Assembly: GCF_014764705.1 (NCBI RefSeq)
Contig: NZ_JACXXG010000027.1
Location: forward strand, 1-61,039
DNA: 61,039 bases
DNA from: Stutzerimonas kunmingensis
Lineage (GTDB): Bacteria; Pseudomonadota; Gammaproteobacteria; Pseudomonadales; Pseudomonadaceae
Direction of reading: 5' to 3'
In this document: one piece after another, positions 21,829 to 30,738 of the stretch
How positions within the stretch are numbered: the stretch's first letter is position 1
Layout of the letters: every line of letters starts with the position of its first letter
Made by a program: the position numbers and the translations under genes
The notes under the pieces: model-generated
Database searches by the model: none
Told to the model about the DNA's origin: nothing
Seen by the model: the letters and a program-made list of their open reading frames with translations, nothing else

Positions 21829-22739
21829 GTCTGCTTATCGAACGCGCCGGCGCATTGGCCAGCTTGCAGGACGGCGGCCGTATGGGCGTCCGCCACCTCG
21901 GCGTTACCCAGGGCGGCCCGGTGGACTGGATTTCCCACAACTGGGCCAACTGGCTGCTTGGCAATCCGGTGCAGGCCGCGACGGTGGAAATCACGCTGGG
22001 GAATTTCAGCCTTCGCGCGCAAACCGATACCTGCCTGGCGATCTGCGGTGCCGATCTCGGCGCCGCGCTCGATGACGAAGCCATCGCGCCGGGGCGCAGC
22101 TTCGAGGTCCGTAAGGGTCAGCTGCTTACCTTCACGCATCCGAAGCGAGGCGTTCGCGCCTATCTCGCTGCGCCAGGCGGCTTTCAGGCGACACCGGTGT
22201 TGGGGAGCTGCGCCACGGTGCGGCGCGAGCAGCTTGGCGGCTTGACCGGTGACGGCCAAGCGTTGACCGAGGGCAACTGCTTGCACTGGCTCGGCGGTGC
22301 TTCTGACACTTCCCGGGAGCTGCCCGCGCAAACCGTCACCCCGCTTTCGAGGCCGAGCCTCGCGGTCGTGCTCGGCGCGCAGATTGGTGATTTCAGCGGC
22401 CAGAGCCTGTTCGATGCCTTCAACAGCGACTGGACAGTCGATCAACGAGCCGACCGCATGGGCGTGCGCTTGCTCGGCCCCGCGCTTCACAGCACGCGCT
22501 CATCCATGATTTCCGAAGGCGTGCCGCTGGGGGCGATCCAGGTTCCGGCCGACGGGCAGCCGATCATCCTGCTCAACGACCGCCAGACAATCGGCGGCTA
22601 TCCACGCCTCGGCGCGCTGACACCTGCGGCGGTGGCCCAGCTGGCGCAGTGCCTGCCCGGTACCCCTCTCAGGCTCAAACCGATTTCACTGGAGGCCGCG
22701 CAACGCGCGCACCGCGAACTGCTAGCCCAGTGGCGGTAG
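21825..22739 (+). CDS. pxpC: 5-oxoprolinase subunit C (KipA family)
   Basis: A 304-residue biotin-dependent-carboxyltransferase-like protein that completes the 5-oxoprolinase. The start at 21825 gives [18 protein letters not shown], followed by GVTQGGPVDWISHNWAN. The late DGQPIILLNDRQTIGGYPRLG is characteristic. An open frame runs 32 codons upstream inside pxpB, but the overlapping ATG fits the operon and family length. Confidence 0.95.
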   Translation: MSLLIERAGALASLQDGGRMGVRHLGVTQGGPVDWISHNWANWLLGNPVQAATVEITLGNFSLRAQTDTCLAICGADLGAALDDEAIAPGRSFEVRKGQLLTFTHPKRGVRAYLAAPGGFQATPVLGSCATVRREQLGGLTGDGQALTEGNCLHWLGGASDTSRELPAQTVTPLSRPSLAVVLGAQIGDFSGQSLFDAFNSDWTVDQRADRMGVRLLGPALHSTRSSMISEGVPLGAIQVPADGQPIILLNDRQTIGGYPRLGALTPAAVAQLAQCLPGTPLRLKPISLEAAQRAHRELLAQWR

Positions 22740-22853
22740 TCGCTCATAAGGAGCCGCTGACCAGCAGCCAGTTATTCCTACAAGAACAACATTGCCGGGT
22801 ATGACCCGGGCGCATTTCTACCTGCCCCAACGCCAAGAAAAAGAAGGTATCCA

Positions 22854-24074
22854 ATGCAAGCCACACAAGCCGAACGCGGCACTCCCGCCCAGCGCAACGT
22901 CCTGCGCGGCGCCATTTTCATCATGGCGACTTCGTCCATCGGACCCGCGTTTCTAACCCAAACGTCGCTGTTCACCGAGAAGTATCTGGCGAGTTTCGCC
23001 TTCGCGATCCTGATCTCTTTGCTCATCGACATCGGTGCCCAGCTTAATATCTGGCGGGTGATCACCGTTGCCAACCTGCGCGGCCAGGACGTCGCCAACC
23101 GCGTGATACCCGGTGTCGGCCATCTGATATCCGCCTTCATCGTGCTTGGCGGCATCGCCTTCAACATCGGCAACATCGGTGGCGCCGGATTGGCGATGAA
23201 CGTGATCTTCGGCGTCCCGCCGTTAATCGGCTCGCTGATCGCCGCCGTGCTGATCATTGGCATCTTCCTGCTACGCAACGCCAAGGGCGTGATGGACTCG
23301 GTGATGCAGGTGCTCGGCCTGGTGATGCTGTGCATGATCGGCTACGCCATGCTGCAGTCGAATCCACCGCTGCTCGAGGCGATGAGTCGCAGCTTCAATC
23401 CGGACGACCCATTGATCCTGCTGCTGCCGATCGTGACCTTGGTGGGCGGCACGGTCGGCGGCTACATTTCGTTTTCCGGTGGCCATCGCCTGGTGGAAGC
23501 CGGCATCACCGGCGTCGAGAATGTCAGGCTGGTAACCCGCGCGGCCGTGATCGGCATCGCCACCACCGGCGTCGTGCGCATCTGTCTGTTCCTCGCCGCG
23601 CTCGGTGTCGTCAGCCAGGGGTTGAGTCTCGATCCGAGCAACCCCGCTGCGTCGGTGTTCTCCCATTCGATGGGCACCATCGGCTACAAGATCTTTGGCG
23701 TAGTGCTGCTGGCCGCTTCGGTTTCATCGGTGATCGGCGCCGCTTATACCAGTGTGACCTTCATGTACTCGCTGCATGACAGCATCCGCCGGCATAACCA
23801 GCGAGTCGTGATCGCCTTTATTGCCTGCTCGACGCTCATCTACAGTCTGGTCGGCCAGCCCGTGAAGGTTCTGGTGGTAGCCGGCACGCTGAATGCCCTG
23901 GTGCTGCCGCTGGCACTGGGCTGCATACTGCTCGCATCGCGCAAAACGAACATCGTCGGCGACGCCTACCGTCACCCAACCTGGATGCTGGTGTTCGGCA
24001 TATTGGCCATGCTGGCCACGGCGGTCGGGGTGGTGATGTCGTTCAATGCGCTGCTGGAGTTCTGGCAAGCGTGA
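22854..24074 (+). CDS. NRAMP-like transporter of the YcsG type, putative oxoproline permease
   Basis: A 406-residue integral membrane protein with about eleven hydrophobic helices. The N-terminal GPAFLTQTSLFTEKY resembles the NRAMP helix-1 region, but lacks the DPGN metal-binding motif of true manganese transporters. GGTVGGYISFSGGHRLVEAG replaces the second conserved helix. YcsG-type proteins are typically encoded with YcsF (PxpA), as here 114 bases after pxpC, so import of 5-oxoproline or a related compound is inferred from context. AAGAAGG precedes the ATG. Confidence 0.8.
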   Translation: MQATQAERGTPAQRNVLRGAIFIMATSSIGPAFLTQTSLFTEKYLASFAFAILISLLIDIGAQLNIWRVITVANLRGQDVANRVIPGVGHLISAFIVLGGIAFNIGNIGGAGLAMNVIFGVPPLIGSLIAAVLIIGIFLLRNAKGVMDSVMQVLGLVMLCMIGYAMLQSNPPLLEAMSRSFNPDDPLILLLPIVTLVGGTVGGYISFSGGHRLVEAGITGVENVRLVTRAAVIGIATTGVVRICLFLAALGVVSQGLSLDPSNPAASVFSHSMGTIGYKIFGVVLLAASVSSVIGAAYTSVTFMYSLHDSIRRHNQRVVIAFIACSTLIYSLVGQPVKVLVVAGTLNALVLPLALGCILLASRKTNIVGDAYRHPTWMLVFGILAMLATAVGVVMSFNALLEFWQA

Positions 24075-24092
24075 CTGGCACGGCGGGCGCTC

Positions 24093-24632
24093 TCAGCGCT
24101 CGCCGAGCAACCAACCCAACTTCACTTCGAACTGGCCACGCTCATCGGTGATGAACAACGTGCCGTCACTGATCATCACGCCCCACTGCAGACTACGCGG
24201 CAAGTCCTTGACCAACGCGGCAAGTGACTCCGAGTCGATGGTGGCAATGGACAGATTCTTCAATCCCTTCACCGCATCGATCACCTTGCCCTGCCAGACG
24301 CGCAGATTGCCATAGGCAACCAGGCTGACGCGTTCGGCTCGTCGCGAACACCAAGTCAATCGCTCTGCATCCGGCTGACCCACTTCGATCCAATGAAGGA
24401 CGCGGCCATCCAGACTCTTTTCCCAGAGTGCTGGCTCGTCCACATCAGAGAGGCCGCGACCAAAGGCCAGCTGCTCGTTATACCAGAGCGCATAGGCAAT
24501 TAATCGCACGCCGAGGCGTTCTTCGGTTTCCGACGGGTGTTTGGCGACCGTAAAGCGCAGATTCTCGTATACCCCGCGGTCCAGGTCCGTGAGATTCAGC
24601 TCGACTTTATATGGTGTGGCTTGCAGGGCCAT
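24093..24632 (-). CDS. yaeQ: YaeQ family protein
   Basis: A 179-residue YaeQ protein, whose fold is related to PD-(D/E)XK nucleases. Family segments: YKVELNLTDLDRGVYENL, TVAKHPSETEERLGVRLIAYALWY, and LWEKSLDGRVLHWIEVGQPDAERL. It was once reported as a transcription-elongation factor suppressor in E. coli; its biochemical role is unsettled. Convergent with the transporter gene. Confidence 0.92.
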   Translation of the reverse strand: MALQATPYKVELNLTDLDRGVYENLRFTVAKHPSETEERLGVRLIAYALWYNEQLAFGRGLSDVDEPALWEKSLDGRVLHWIEVGQPDAERLTWCSRRAERVSLVAYGNLRVWQGKVIDAVKGLKNLSIATIDSESLAALVKDLPRSLQWGVMISDGTLFITDERGQFEVKLGWLLGER

Positions 24633-24766
24633 GAACGGCCTCCGTTGCGAAAAGGCGCGCAGTCTACCGCAAAGCGGTCAACACCGATCTTCGCTGCGGC
24701 CTTCGACACCGTCGGTACGAACGGAAAAATACGCTCATCGGGAGACCCCCCCCGACGAACGAACTT

Positions 24767-24792
24767 TGACAATTATTCTCATTCTGATTAGC
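24767..24792 (+). promoter_or_regulatory. Probable Fur box upstream of bfd
   Basis: The bases TGACAATTATTCTCATTC followed by TGATTAGC match the Fur consensus (GATAATGATAATCATTATC) at most positions and lie about 40 bases before bfd. Repression of bfd by Fur-Fe is known in Pseudomonas, which makes the reading likely. Confidence 0.65.
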
Positions 24793-24829
24793 ATCCCAAC
24801 CGTCAACGAATTCAACGGGTAGTGTTTCT

Positions 24830-25048
24830 ATGTACGTCTGTCTTTGCCAGGGTGTCACCGACGGCCAGATTCGCGATGCCATCTACGAAGGCTGCTGCAG
24901 CTACCGTGAAGTACGGGAAACGACCGGCGTCGCCACCCAGTGCGGCAAGTGCGCCTGCGTCGCCAAGCAGGTCGTGCGCGAGACGCTCAGCAACGTGCAA
25001 AGTGCCCAGGCCTCCCTCGCCTACCCTGCCAGTTTTGTTCAGGCTTGA
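24830..25048 (+). CDS. bfd: Bacterioferritin-associated ferredoxin
   Basis: A 72-residue [2Fe-2S] protein with ligands Cys4, Cys6, Cys38 and Cys41, in the exact Bfd spacing (CxC then CxxC). It passes electrons to the haem of bacterioferritin so that stored Fe(III) leaves as Fe(II). A Fur box lies upstream, so it should be made under iron starvation. A strong terminator separates it from bfr. Confidence 0.97.
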   Translation: MYVCLCQGVTDGQIRDAIYEGCCSYREVRETTGVATQCGKCACVAKQVVRETLSNVQSAQASLAYPASFVQA

Positions 25049-25064
25049 CAGACTGAAGCCATGA

Positions 25065-25090
25065 AGCCGGGCCATGCCCGGCTTTTTTTT
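25065..25090 (+). terminator. Terminator after bfd
   Basis: AAGCCGGGC / GCCCGGCTT stem with a CAT loop and eight T. Confidence 0.95.
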
Positions 25091-25239
25091 GCCTGCAAAT
25101 CAGCAAGTTGCTCAGAAGGATGCGGAACGCAACTATTCTCGCTAGGGTTTAGCTTTAGCATTCAATGACTTAGGTTTGACAGGTCGCCTGAGCGTGGCCA
25201 GACTGCTTGCATTCCCACCGCGTCAGGCAGGCTAACTAC

Positions 25240-25710
25240 ATGAAAGGCGACAAGCTGGTCATTCAGCACCTCAACAAGATCCTCGGCAATGAGCTGGTAG
25301 CCATCAACCAGTACTTCCTGCACGCGCGCATGTATGAGGACTGGGGTCTCGGCAAGCTCGGCAAGCATGAGTACGAAGAATCCATCGACGAGATGAAGCA
25401 TGCGGACAAGCTGATCAAGCGCATCCTGTTCCTGGAAGGCCTGCCGAATCTGCAGGATCTGGGCAAGCTGCTGATCGGTGAGAACACTCGCGAGATGCTC
25501 GAGTGCGACCTCAGGCTGGAGCAAGGTGGCGTGCAGGATCTGAAGGTCGCCATCGCTTACTGCGAAAGCGTCGGCGACTACGGCAGTCGCGAGCTGCTGG
25601 AAGACATCCTCGAATCCGAGGAGGAACACATCGACTGGCTGGAGACGCAGCTGAGCCTGATCGACAAGGTGGGCATGGAAAACTACCTGCAGTCGCAGAT
25701 GGACGACTGA
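25240..25710 (+). CDS. bfr: Bacterioferritin, BfrB type
   Basis: A 156-residue subunit of the 24-mer iron store. The di-iron ferroxidase ligands E18, E51, H54, E94, E127 and H130 are all present, and Met52 is the axial haem ligand shared by subunit pairs. This matches P. aeruginosa BfrB, the physiological partner of Bfd. The start at 25240 ([12 protein letters not shown]) is the family start; the frame is open a little further upstream. It has its own upstream region and its own terminator. Confidence 0.96.
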   Translation: MKGDKLVIQHLNKILGNELVAINQYFLHARMYEDWGLGKLGKHEYEESIDEMKHADKLIKRILFLEGLPNLQDLGKLLIGENTREMLECDLRLEQGGVQDLKVAIAYCESVGDYGSRELLEDILESEEEHIDWLETQLSLIDKVGMENYLQSQMDD

Positions 25711-25730
25711 CTCAGTAACAAGCCCATATA

Positions 25731-25759
25731 AAAACGCCCCGACTAGATCGGGGCGTTTT
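25731..25759. terminator. Bidirectional terminator between bfr and the FKBP gene
   Basis: AAAACGCCCCGA / TCGGGGCGTTTT, a 12-bp perfect stem with a five-base loop, A-rich on one side and T-rich on the other. It can stop both convergent transcripts. Confidence 0.92.
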
Positions 25760-25781
25760 CGTTTGCAGCGAAGAGAACCGC

Positions 25782-26531
25782 TTATTCCTGCTCGGCTGCT
25801 TCAGCAGGCTGCTCGGCTGCGGGCTGCTCGGCCTCGTCACCCTTGATATCCAGCAGCTCGAGATCGAAGACCAGCACCGAGTTGGCCGGGATCAGCGGGC
25901 TCGGGCTCTGCTCGCCGTAGGCCAGTTCGCTCGGGATGTAGAGCTTGTACTTCTCGCCCACATGCATCAGCTGGAGACCTTCGACCCAACCTGGAATCAC
26001 ACCGCCTACCGGCAGATCGATCGGGCTGCCGCGCTTGATCGAGCTGTCGAAAACGGTGCCGTCTGTCAAGCTGCCCTCGTAGTGCACGGTCACCACGTCG
26101 TTCTCGGTCGGTTGACGGCCTTCGGCCGCCTTGACGACTTCGTACTGCAGACCGGATTCGGTGGTCTTCACGCCTTCACGCTTGGCGTTGTCTTCGAGGA
26201 ACTTCTTGCCAGCCTCGACCGCTTTGGCATTCATCTCAACCATGCGCTCTTCGGCACGGGTCTGCAGGAAGGTGAAAGCTTCCATCAGCTGCTCATCGGT
26301 GAGCTTCTGCTCCTTCTTGCCGATGGCATCTTCAATACCCTGCGCAACAGCCTGGGAGTCGAGATCATCCATACCCTCCTGCGCAAGGCTCTTGCCCATG
26401 TTCAGGCCGATACCATAGGACGCCTTCTGCGCCGGAGTGTCCAGTTTGACACTGGTCTGCGAGTCGCAGCCGGCCAGCACCAGGCCAACCAGGGCAACCG
26501 CAGGCGCCAAACGATGATGTCTCAGTCTCAT
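25782..26531 (-). CDS. FKBP-type peptidyl-prolyl isomerase, lipoprotein
   Basis: A 249-residue Mip/FkpA-type isomerase. A signal peptide ends in lipobox VLAGC (Cys22), so it is membrane-anchored in the periplasm. The N-terminal helical dimerisation domain (about 30-120) contains ASYGIGLNMGKSLA. The C-terminal FKBP domain (about 130-230) contains VTVHYEGSLTDGTVFDSS, VIPGWVEGLQLM and ELAYGEQ. A tail of E, A and Q follows. It helps fold secreted proteins. Confidence 0.93.
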   Translation of the reverse strand: MRLRHHRLAPAVALVGLVLAGCDSQTSVKLDTPAQKASYGIGLNMGKSLAQEGMDDLDSQAVAQGIEDAIGKKEQKLTDEQLMEAFTFLQTRAEERMVEMNAKAVEAGKKFLEDNAKREGVKTTESGLQYEVVKAAEGRQPTENDVVTVHYEGSLTDGTVFDSSIKRGSPIDLPVGGVIPGWVEGLQLMHVGEKYKLYIPSELAYGEQSPSPLIPANSVLVFDLELLDIKGDEAEQPAAEQPAEAAEQE

Positions 26532-26729
26532 GCTGTTTCCTTAAATACGCTGTTGGGCATTCGAAAAACCGATGGTCGAGCTTAGCAGCGCATCCCGGCA
26601 CTGGCTACCGCACCCCAAGGCAAGGACCGTAAAGAGATTGCAAAGAACGGACGCGCGTAGCAATCCGACAGCAGGATCGATCCGAGCGAGAAGCGGCACC
26701 CGCAGCTTCCGCCCACAAAAATTCAGGCA

Positions 26730-26756
26730 AAAAAAAACGGCCTAGATGGCCGTTTC
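26730..26756 (-). terminator. Terminator of the tRNA-Val/tRNA-Asp transcript
   Basis: On the minus strand, AAACGGCC / GGCCGTTT with a short loop, followed by eight or more T. It lies about 45 bases past the end of tRNA-Asp. Confidence 0.9.
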
Positions 26757-26798
26757 TTTCGTTGCTTCAGGGCGTTCAGTGGACCCGTGAAGCGAATA

Positions 26799-26875
26799 TG
26801 GCGCAGCGGACGGGACTCGAACCCGCGACCCCCGGCGTGACAGGCCGGTATTCTAACCGACTGAACTACCGCTGC
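26799..26875 (-). tRNA. tRNA-Asp (anticodon GTC)
   Basis: A 77-nt cloverleaf: acceptor GCAGCGG pairs with CCGCTGC, then discriminator G and an encoded CCA. The anticodon loop reads CCTGTCACG and the T-loop GGTTCGAGTCC. It lies 13 bases downstream of tRNA-Val on the same strand, so both come from one transcript. Confidence 0.97.
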
Positions 26876-26888
26876 GCTAAACCTCGAG

Positions 26889-26964
26889 TGGTGGGTGATG
26901 ACGGGATCGAACCGCCGACCCTCTGCTTGTAAGGCAGATGCTCTCCCAGCTGAGCTAATCACCC
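26889..26964 (-). tRNA. tRNA-Val (anticodon TAC)
   Basis: A 76-nt cloverleaf: acceptor GGGTGAT pairs with ATCACCC, discriminator A, encoded CCA. The anticodon loop reads CTTACAA and the T-loop GGTTCGATCC. First gene of the two-tRNA transcript. Confidence 0.97.
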
Positions 26965-27179
26965 GTTTGCTCTCGAAGTGGGGCGCATTCTAGAGAGGGT
27001 TCCGCGCCTTGGCAACCCCCTTTCGAAAAAAAAATTGCAGAAGTTCCAAAGACTTAGGAAAACCCTCGATTTACCAGCCGATTTTTCTCGTCCGCCGTGC
27101 ATTAACATCCCGCAGGGTTGGCCTGAACTGGCCAGGCAGGAATAATGCACCCCTTTGCTTTCCGGAGTTCTACCCCGCC

Positions 27180-28100
27180 ATGTGGTTTCGTAACCTGCTC
27201 GTTTACCGTCTCACCCAGAACGTCGCTCTAGATGCCGAGACACTCGAAGCTGCACTGGCCGCCAAACCTGCCCGCCCCTGCGCCAGCCAGGAGCTGAGCA
27301 CCTACGGCTTCGTCGCCCCCTTTGGTAAGGGTGAAGACGCCCCCCTGGTGCACGTCAGCCAGGGTTTCCTGCTGATCGCCACGCGCAAGGAAGAACGCAT
27401 TCTTCCGGGCAGCGTCGTCAAGGATGCGCTGAAGGAAAAGGTCGACGAGATCGAAGCCGAGCAGATGCGCAAGGTCTACAAGAAGGAGCGCGACCAGATA
27501 AAAGACGAGATCATCCAGGCCTTTCTGCCGCGCGCCTTCATCCGCAAATCCGGCACCTTCGCCGCAATCGACGCCGAACGCGGGCTGATCCTGGTGAACT
27601 CGGCCAGCCCGAAGAAGGCCGAGGACCTGCTGTCCACCCTGCGTGAAGCGATCGGCTCGCTGCCGGTGCGCCCGCTGACCGTGAAGATTGCGCCAAGCGC
27701 CACCCTGACCGATTGGGTCAAGACGCAGAAGTCCGCAGACGACTTCTTCGTGCTCGACGAATGTGAGCTGCGCGATACCCACGAGGACGGCGGAGTGGTG
27801 CGCTGCAAGCGCCAGGACCTGACCAGCGACGAGATCCAGCAGCATATGGAAGCCGGCAAGCAGGTCACCCAGCTGTCGCTGGCCTGGCAGGACAAGCTGT
27901 CCTTCGTGCTGGACGACAAGTTGATTATCAAGCGCCTGCGCTTCGAGGAACTGCTGCAGGACCAGGCCGAGCAGGACGGTGGTGAAGACGCCCTTGCCCA
28001 GCAGGACGCCAGTTTCCTGCTGATGATGATGACCTTCCGCGAGTTCCTGCCTTCGCTGTTCGAGGCGTTCGGTGGCGAAGAAGTCCCCCAGGGCCTCTGA
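27180..28100 (+). CDS. rdgC: Recombination-associated protein RdgC
   Basis: A 306-residue RdgC, a ring-shaped non-specific DNA-binding protein that limits RecA activity. The family N-terminus [11 protein letters not shown] fixes the start at 27180; a longer open frame upstream has no such character. Other segments: [23 protein letters not shown] and the C-terminal LTDWVKTQ and [15 protein letters not shown]. Normal length. Confidence 0.97.
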   Translation: MWFRNLLVYRLTQNVALDAETLEAALAAKPARPCASQELSTYGFVAPFGKGEDAPLVHVSQGFLLIATRKEERILPGSVVKDALKEKVDEIEAEQMRKVYKKERDQIKDEIIQAFLPRAFIRKSGTFAAIDAERGLILVNSASPKKAEDLLSTLREAIGSLPVRPLTVKIAPSATLTDWVKTQKSADDFFVLDECELRDTHEDGGVVRCKRQDLTSDEIQQHMEAGKQVTQLSLAWQDKLSFVLDDKLIIKRLRFEELLQDQAEQDGGEDALAQQDASFLLMMMTFREFLPSLFEAFGGEEVPQGL

Positions 28101-28109
28101 CACCCGCTC

Positions 28110-28129
28110 GGGGCGCTGATCGGCGCCCC
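28110..28129. other. Hairpin between rdgC and the MFS gene
   Basis: GGGGCGC / GCGCCCC with a six-base loop in the 36 bases between the two convergent genes. No T-run follows on either strand, so termination here is only possible, not shown. Confidence 0.45.
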
Positions 28130-28136
28130 GCTCCCC

Positions 28137-29549
28137 TCAACGCACCTTCAGCTGCAACGCCAGCGCCCCGCCCAATCGCTCCCCCAGCGACCAGATCAGA
28201 AAACGCTCGATGAACTCCGGCGCATCGACGAACAGCGCCCCGCAGACCAGCACGCTGAGCAACGAAACAGTCAGGAAAAGCTGCGGTATCGAGAGCTTCA
28301 GCAGCACCAGCAGGACAATTGCGATGATCGCCGACGCGACCATGAACAGCGCATTGAGAATGTTGTTCGCTGCCACCACTCGCGAGCGCTCGTGAACCAC
28401 ACTGCGTGACTGGATCAGGGCATACAGCGGGACGATGTACAGCCCACCGAAAATCCCCAGCCCGAGGATATCCATCAGTACCCACCAGGCAGAAGGCTCG
28501 CCGAGCAGCGCAAGCCAGTCGACCGTACCCACAGGCTCCACGTGGCCGCTCGCATGCCACCACAGCAGCACTCCGCAAAGGCTCAGGCCAATGGCTCCGA
28601 ACGGGACCAGGCCGATCTCCACGTGATGCCGCGACAGCCGCTCGCAAAGCAGCGATCCCAGCGCGATGCCGACCGAAAACAGCGTCAGGATCAACGTCAC
28701 CACGCTTTCATCGCCACCGAGATAGTCCTTGGCAAACGCCGGGATCTGCGTCAGGTAAGTCGCACCGAGAAACCAGAACCAGGAATTGCCCAGCATGGCC
28801 CGGGACACCGCCCGCTGCTGACCGAGCCCCAGCCGCAGAATGCGCCATGACTGACGCAGCACGCGCCAATCCATATGCAGGGTCGGCAGCGCTGCCGTAC
28901 CGGCTGGAATGGCCAGACTGGCGAGATAACCGACGAGCGCGATCAGCACCACGCTGATCGCCACCAGCTCGGCGTAGCCCTCGCTCGCCATCAACACACC
29001 CGCACCGATGGTGCCCCCGAGAATCGCCAGGAACGTTCCCATCTCTACCAGCGCATTGCCTCCCACCAGCTCATCCTCGGCGAGCTGCTGCGGCAGGATC
29101 GAGTACTTGACCGGACCAAACAGCGCCGACTGGGTGCCCATGCAGAACAGCACCGCAAGCAATACCGGTAGGTTGCCGAGCGACATGCCGAGCGCCCCGA
29201 CAAGCATGATCAGGATCTCGGCGAACTTGATTCTGCGAATCAGCCAGGCCTTCTCGAAGCGCTCGCCGAACTGGCCACCCAGCGCGGAGAACAGAAAGAA
29301 CGGCAGGATGAACAGCAGCGCACAAAGATTGATAAGCAGACTCTTGTCGGCGCCAGTGCCGATCTTGAACAGAATCGCCAGGATCAACGCCTGCTTGAAC
29401 ACGTTGTCGTTGAATGCACCGAGCAGCTGCGTGCAGAAAAAAGGCAGGAAGCGACGCTTGCCGAGCAGGCGAAACTGCGAATGCGTATTCGCCGGTCCGC
29501 CAGCTGGCAAACGCCTTGTAGAGCTAGCCCCGGTCGATTCCTGATTCAT
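28137..29549 (-). CDS. MFS transporter, LplT-like (lysophospholipid transporter family)
   Basis: A 470-residue membrane protein with about twelve helices. The N-terminal FFCTQLLGAFNDNVFKQAL is the LplT hallmark (TQxLGAFNDNxxK). GPVKYSILPQQL and GGNALVEMGTFLAILGGT follow. In E. coli LplT flips lysophosphatidylethanolamine inward for re-acylation by Aas, which is a fused protein in some bacteria. No acyltransferase gene is adjacent here, so the substrate is inferred from family only. Confidence 0.85.
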   Translation of the reverse strand: MNQESTGASSTRRLPAGGPANTHSQFRLLGKRRFLPFFCTQLLGAFNDNVFKQALILAILFKIGTGADKSLLINLCALLFILPFFLFSALGGQFGERFEKAWLIRRIKFAEILIMLVGALGMSLGNLPVLLAVLFCMGTQSALFGPVKYSILPQQLAEDELVGGNALVEMGTFLAILGGTIGAGVLMASEGYAELVAISVVLIALVGYLASLAIPAGTAALPTLHMDWRVLRQSWRILRLGLGQQRAVSRAMLGNSWFWFLGATYLTQIPAFAKDYLGGDESVVTLILTLFSVGIALGSLLCERLSRHHVEIGLVPFGAIGLSLCGVLLWWHASGHVEPVGTVDWLALLGEPSAWWVLMDILGLGIFGGLYIVPLYALIQSRSVVHERSRVVAANNILNALFMVASAIIAIVLLVLLKLSIPQLFLTVSLLSVLVCGALFVDAPEFIERFLIWSLGERLGGALALQLKVR

Positions 29550-29872
29550 ATCGGCAACTGCCCGAAAGCCCAGCGCAGCAGAAAGAAGCTCAGCAGTCCG
29601 CCGGCGATAGTCGCCAGCAGGTTGCGGCTAAACGCAGCTATGACGATCGCCAACAGCCCCGCGAGCAGATAGGCATTGTCCGGGCGCAACGCCCACTGCC
29701 CTTCCGGCATCAGCATTCCCGGCACCACGATGGCAGTCAGTACCGCCACCGGCACGTAATGCAGCCCCTGCTCGATAGCGCGGGGAAAGCGCAGGTTGGG
29801 CCAGGCGAAAAAGCTGTAGCGGATCACGAAGGTGATCGCCAGCATGCCGAAGATCAGCAACCAGGTCGTCAT
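29546..29872 (-). CDS. azlD: AzlD-family branched-chain amino acid exporter subunit
   Basis: A 108-residue protein with four hydrophobic helices, starting MTTWLLIFGM at 29872. It is the small subunit that works with AzlC. It overlaps azlC by 4 bases, so the pair is translationally coupled, and its stop overlaps the start of the LplT-like gene. The frame is open much further upstream, but that part lies over azlC. Confidence 0.9.
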   Translation of the reverse strand: MTTWLLIFGMLAITFVIRYSFFAWPNLRFPRAIEQGLHYVPVAVLTAIVVPGMLMPEGQWALRPDNAYLLAGLLAIVIAAFSRNLLATIAGGLLSFFLLRWAFGQLPI

Positions 29873-30585
29873 AGCGCCCCCTGCATGCGCGCAGCCGCTT
29901 CGGCGCGACGTTCGAGCCAGACGCCGACGACGATGCCGGCCATGGCGGCGGCGATCAGTCCGAGCTTGTAAGGCAGCTCCCAGGTCAGCAAGGCCACCGC
30001 GCCAGCCACCAGCGCCGAGGCCACCTGCGGGCGCGTCCGCATCATCGGCACCGCGATGCCGATGAAGGTGGCGATCATGGCGAAGTCCAGCCCCCAGCTG
30101 GCGATATCCGGAACCGCCTGACCGAAGGCGACACCCACCAGTGTCGACAACTGCCAGTTGATGTACATGGTCAGCGCGGCTCCGAGAAAGAACCAATGCT
30201 TGTACGGCGACTCATCGTCGCGGGCATAGCGGTTCTGCACCACGGCGAAGGCCTCGTCCGTGAGCCAGAACGCCAGAGGGGCGCGCCAGCGGCCCGGCAG
30301 ATGACGAACGAATGGCTGCAGCGCGGCGCTGTACAAGGCATGCCGCAGATTGACCACGAAGGTGGTCAGCAGTACCACGGCTGCGCCTACGCCACCGGTT
30401 ATCAGCGTGATCGCGATGAACTGTGCGGAACCGGCGAAGACCAGCGAAGACATGCCCATGGTCTGCCAGGGCGTCAATCCGGCGCCGACGGCCAGCGTGC
30501 CGAAGATGACGCCGAACGGAATCGCACCAAGGATCAACGGCAGAATGTCACGGCATCCGTGAACGAACTCTTGCGAGCGGGACAT
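29869..30585 (-). CDS. azlC: AzlC-family branched-chain amino acid exporter subunit
   Basis: A 238-residue membrane protein. GAIPFGVIFGTLAVGAGLTPWQT and FAGSAQFIAI are AzlC family motifs (here quoted in parts), and NLRHALYSAAL follows. AzlC with AzlD (E. coli YgaZH) exports branched-chain amino acids. The start at 30585 gives MSRSQEF; GGAG lies just upstream. A longer open frame upstream has no hydrophobic helix and is not used. Confidence 0.92.
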   Translation of the reverse strand: MSRSQEFVHGCRDILPLILGAIPFGVIFGTLAVGAGLTPWQTMGMSSLVFAGSAQFIAITLITGGVGAAVVLLTTFVVNLRHALYSAALQPFVRHLPGRWRAPLAFWLTDEAFAVVQNRYARDDESPYKHWFFLGAALTMYINWQLSTLVGVAFGQAVPDIASWGLDFAMIATFIGIAVPMMRTRPQVASALVAGAVALLTWELPYKLGLIAAAMAGIVVGVWLERRAEAAARMQGAL

Positions 30586-30738
30586 TGGAACTCCTGTAGC
30601 CAATTTTGCACCGAACCTTGCGTTGCCTATCGACCTCGTAGCGAAAGGCGTGGGTGGCGGACGGATCGACGCAAAACATGCGGCAAAGCACCGCACGATA
30701 ACCGAACTCAGACGCTCAGGCGATGCGTCGCAGAGCAG

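Noticed and set aside
22854..24074. Manganese transporter MntH
   Set aside because: The DPGN metal-binding motif of true NRAMP proteins is missing, and the gene is linked to pxpABC.
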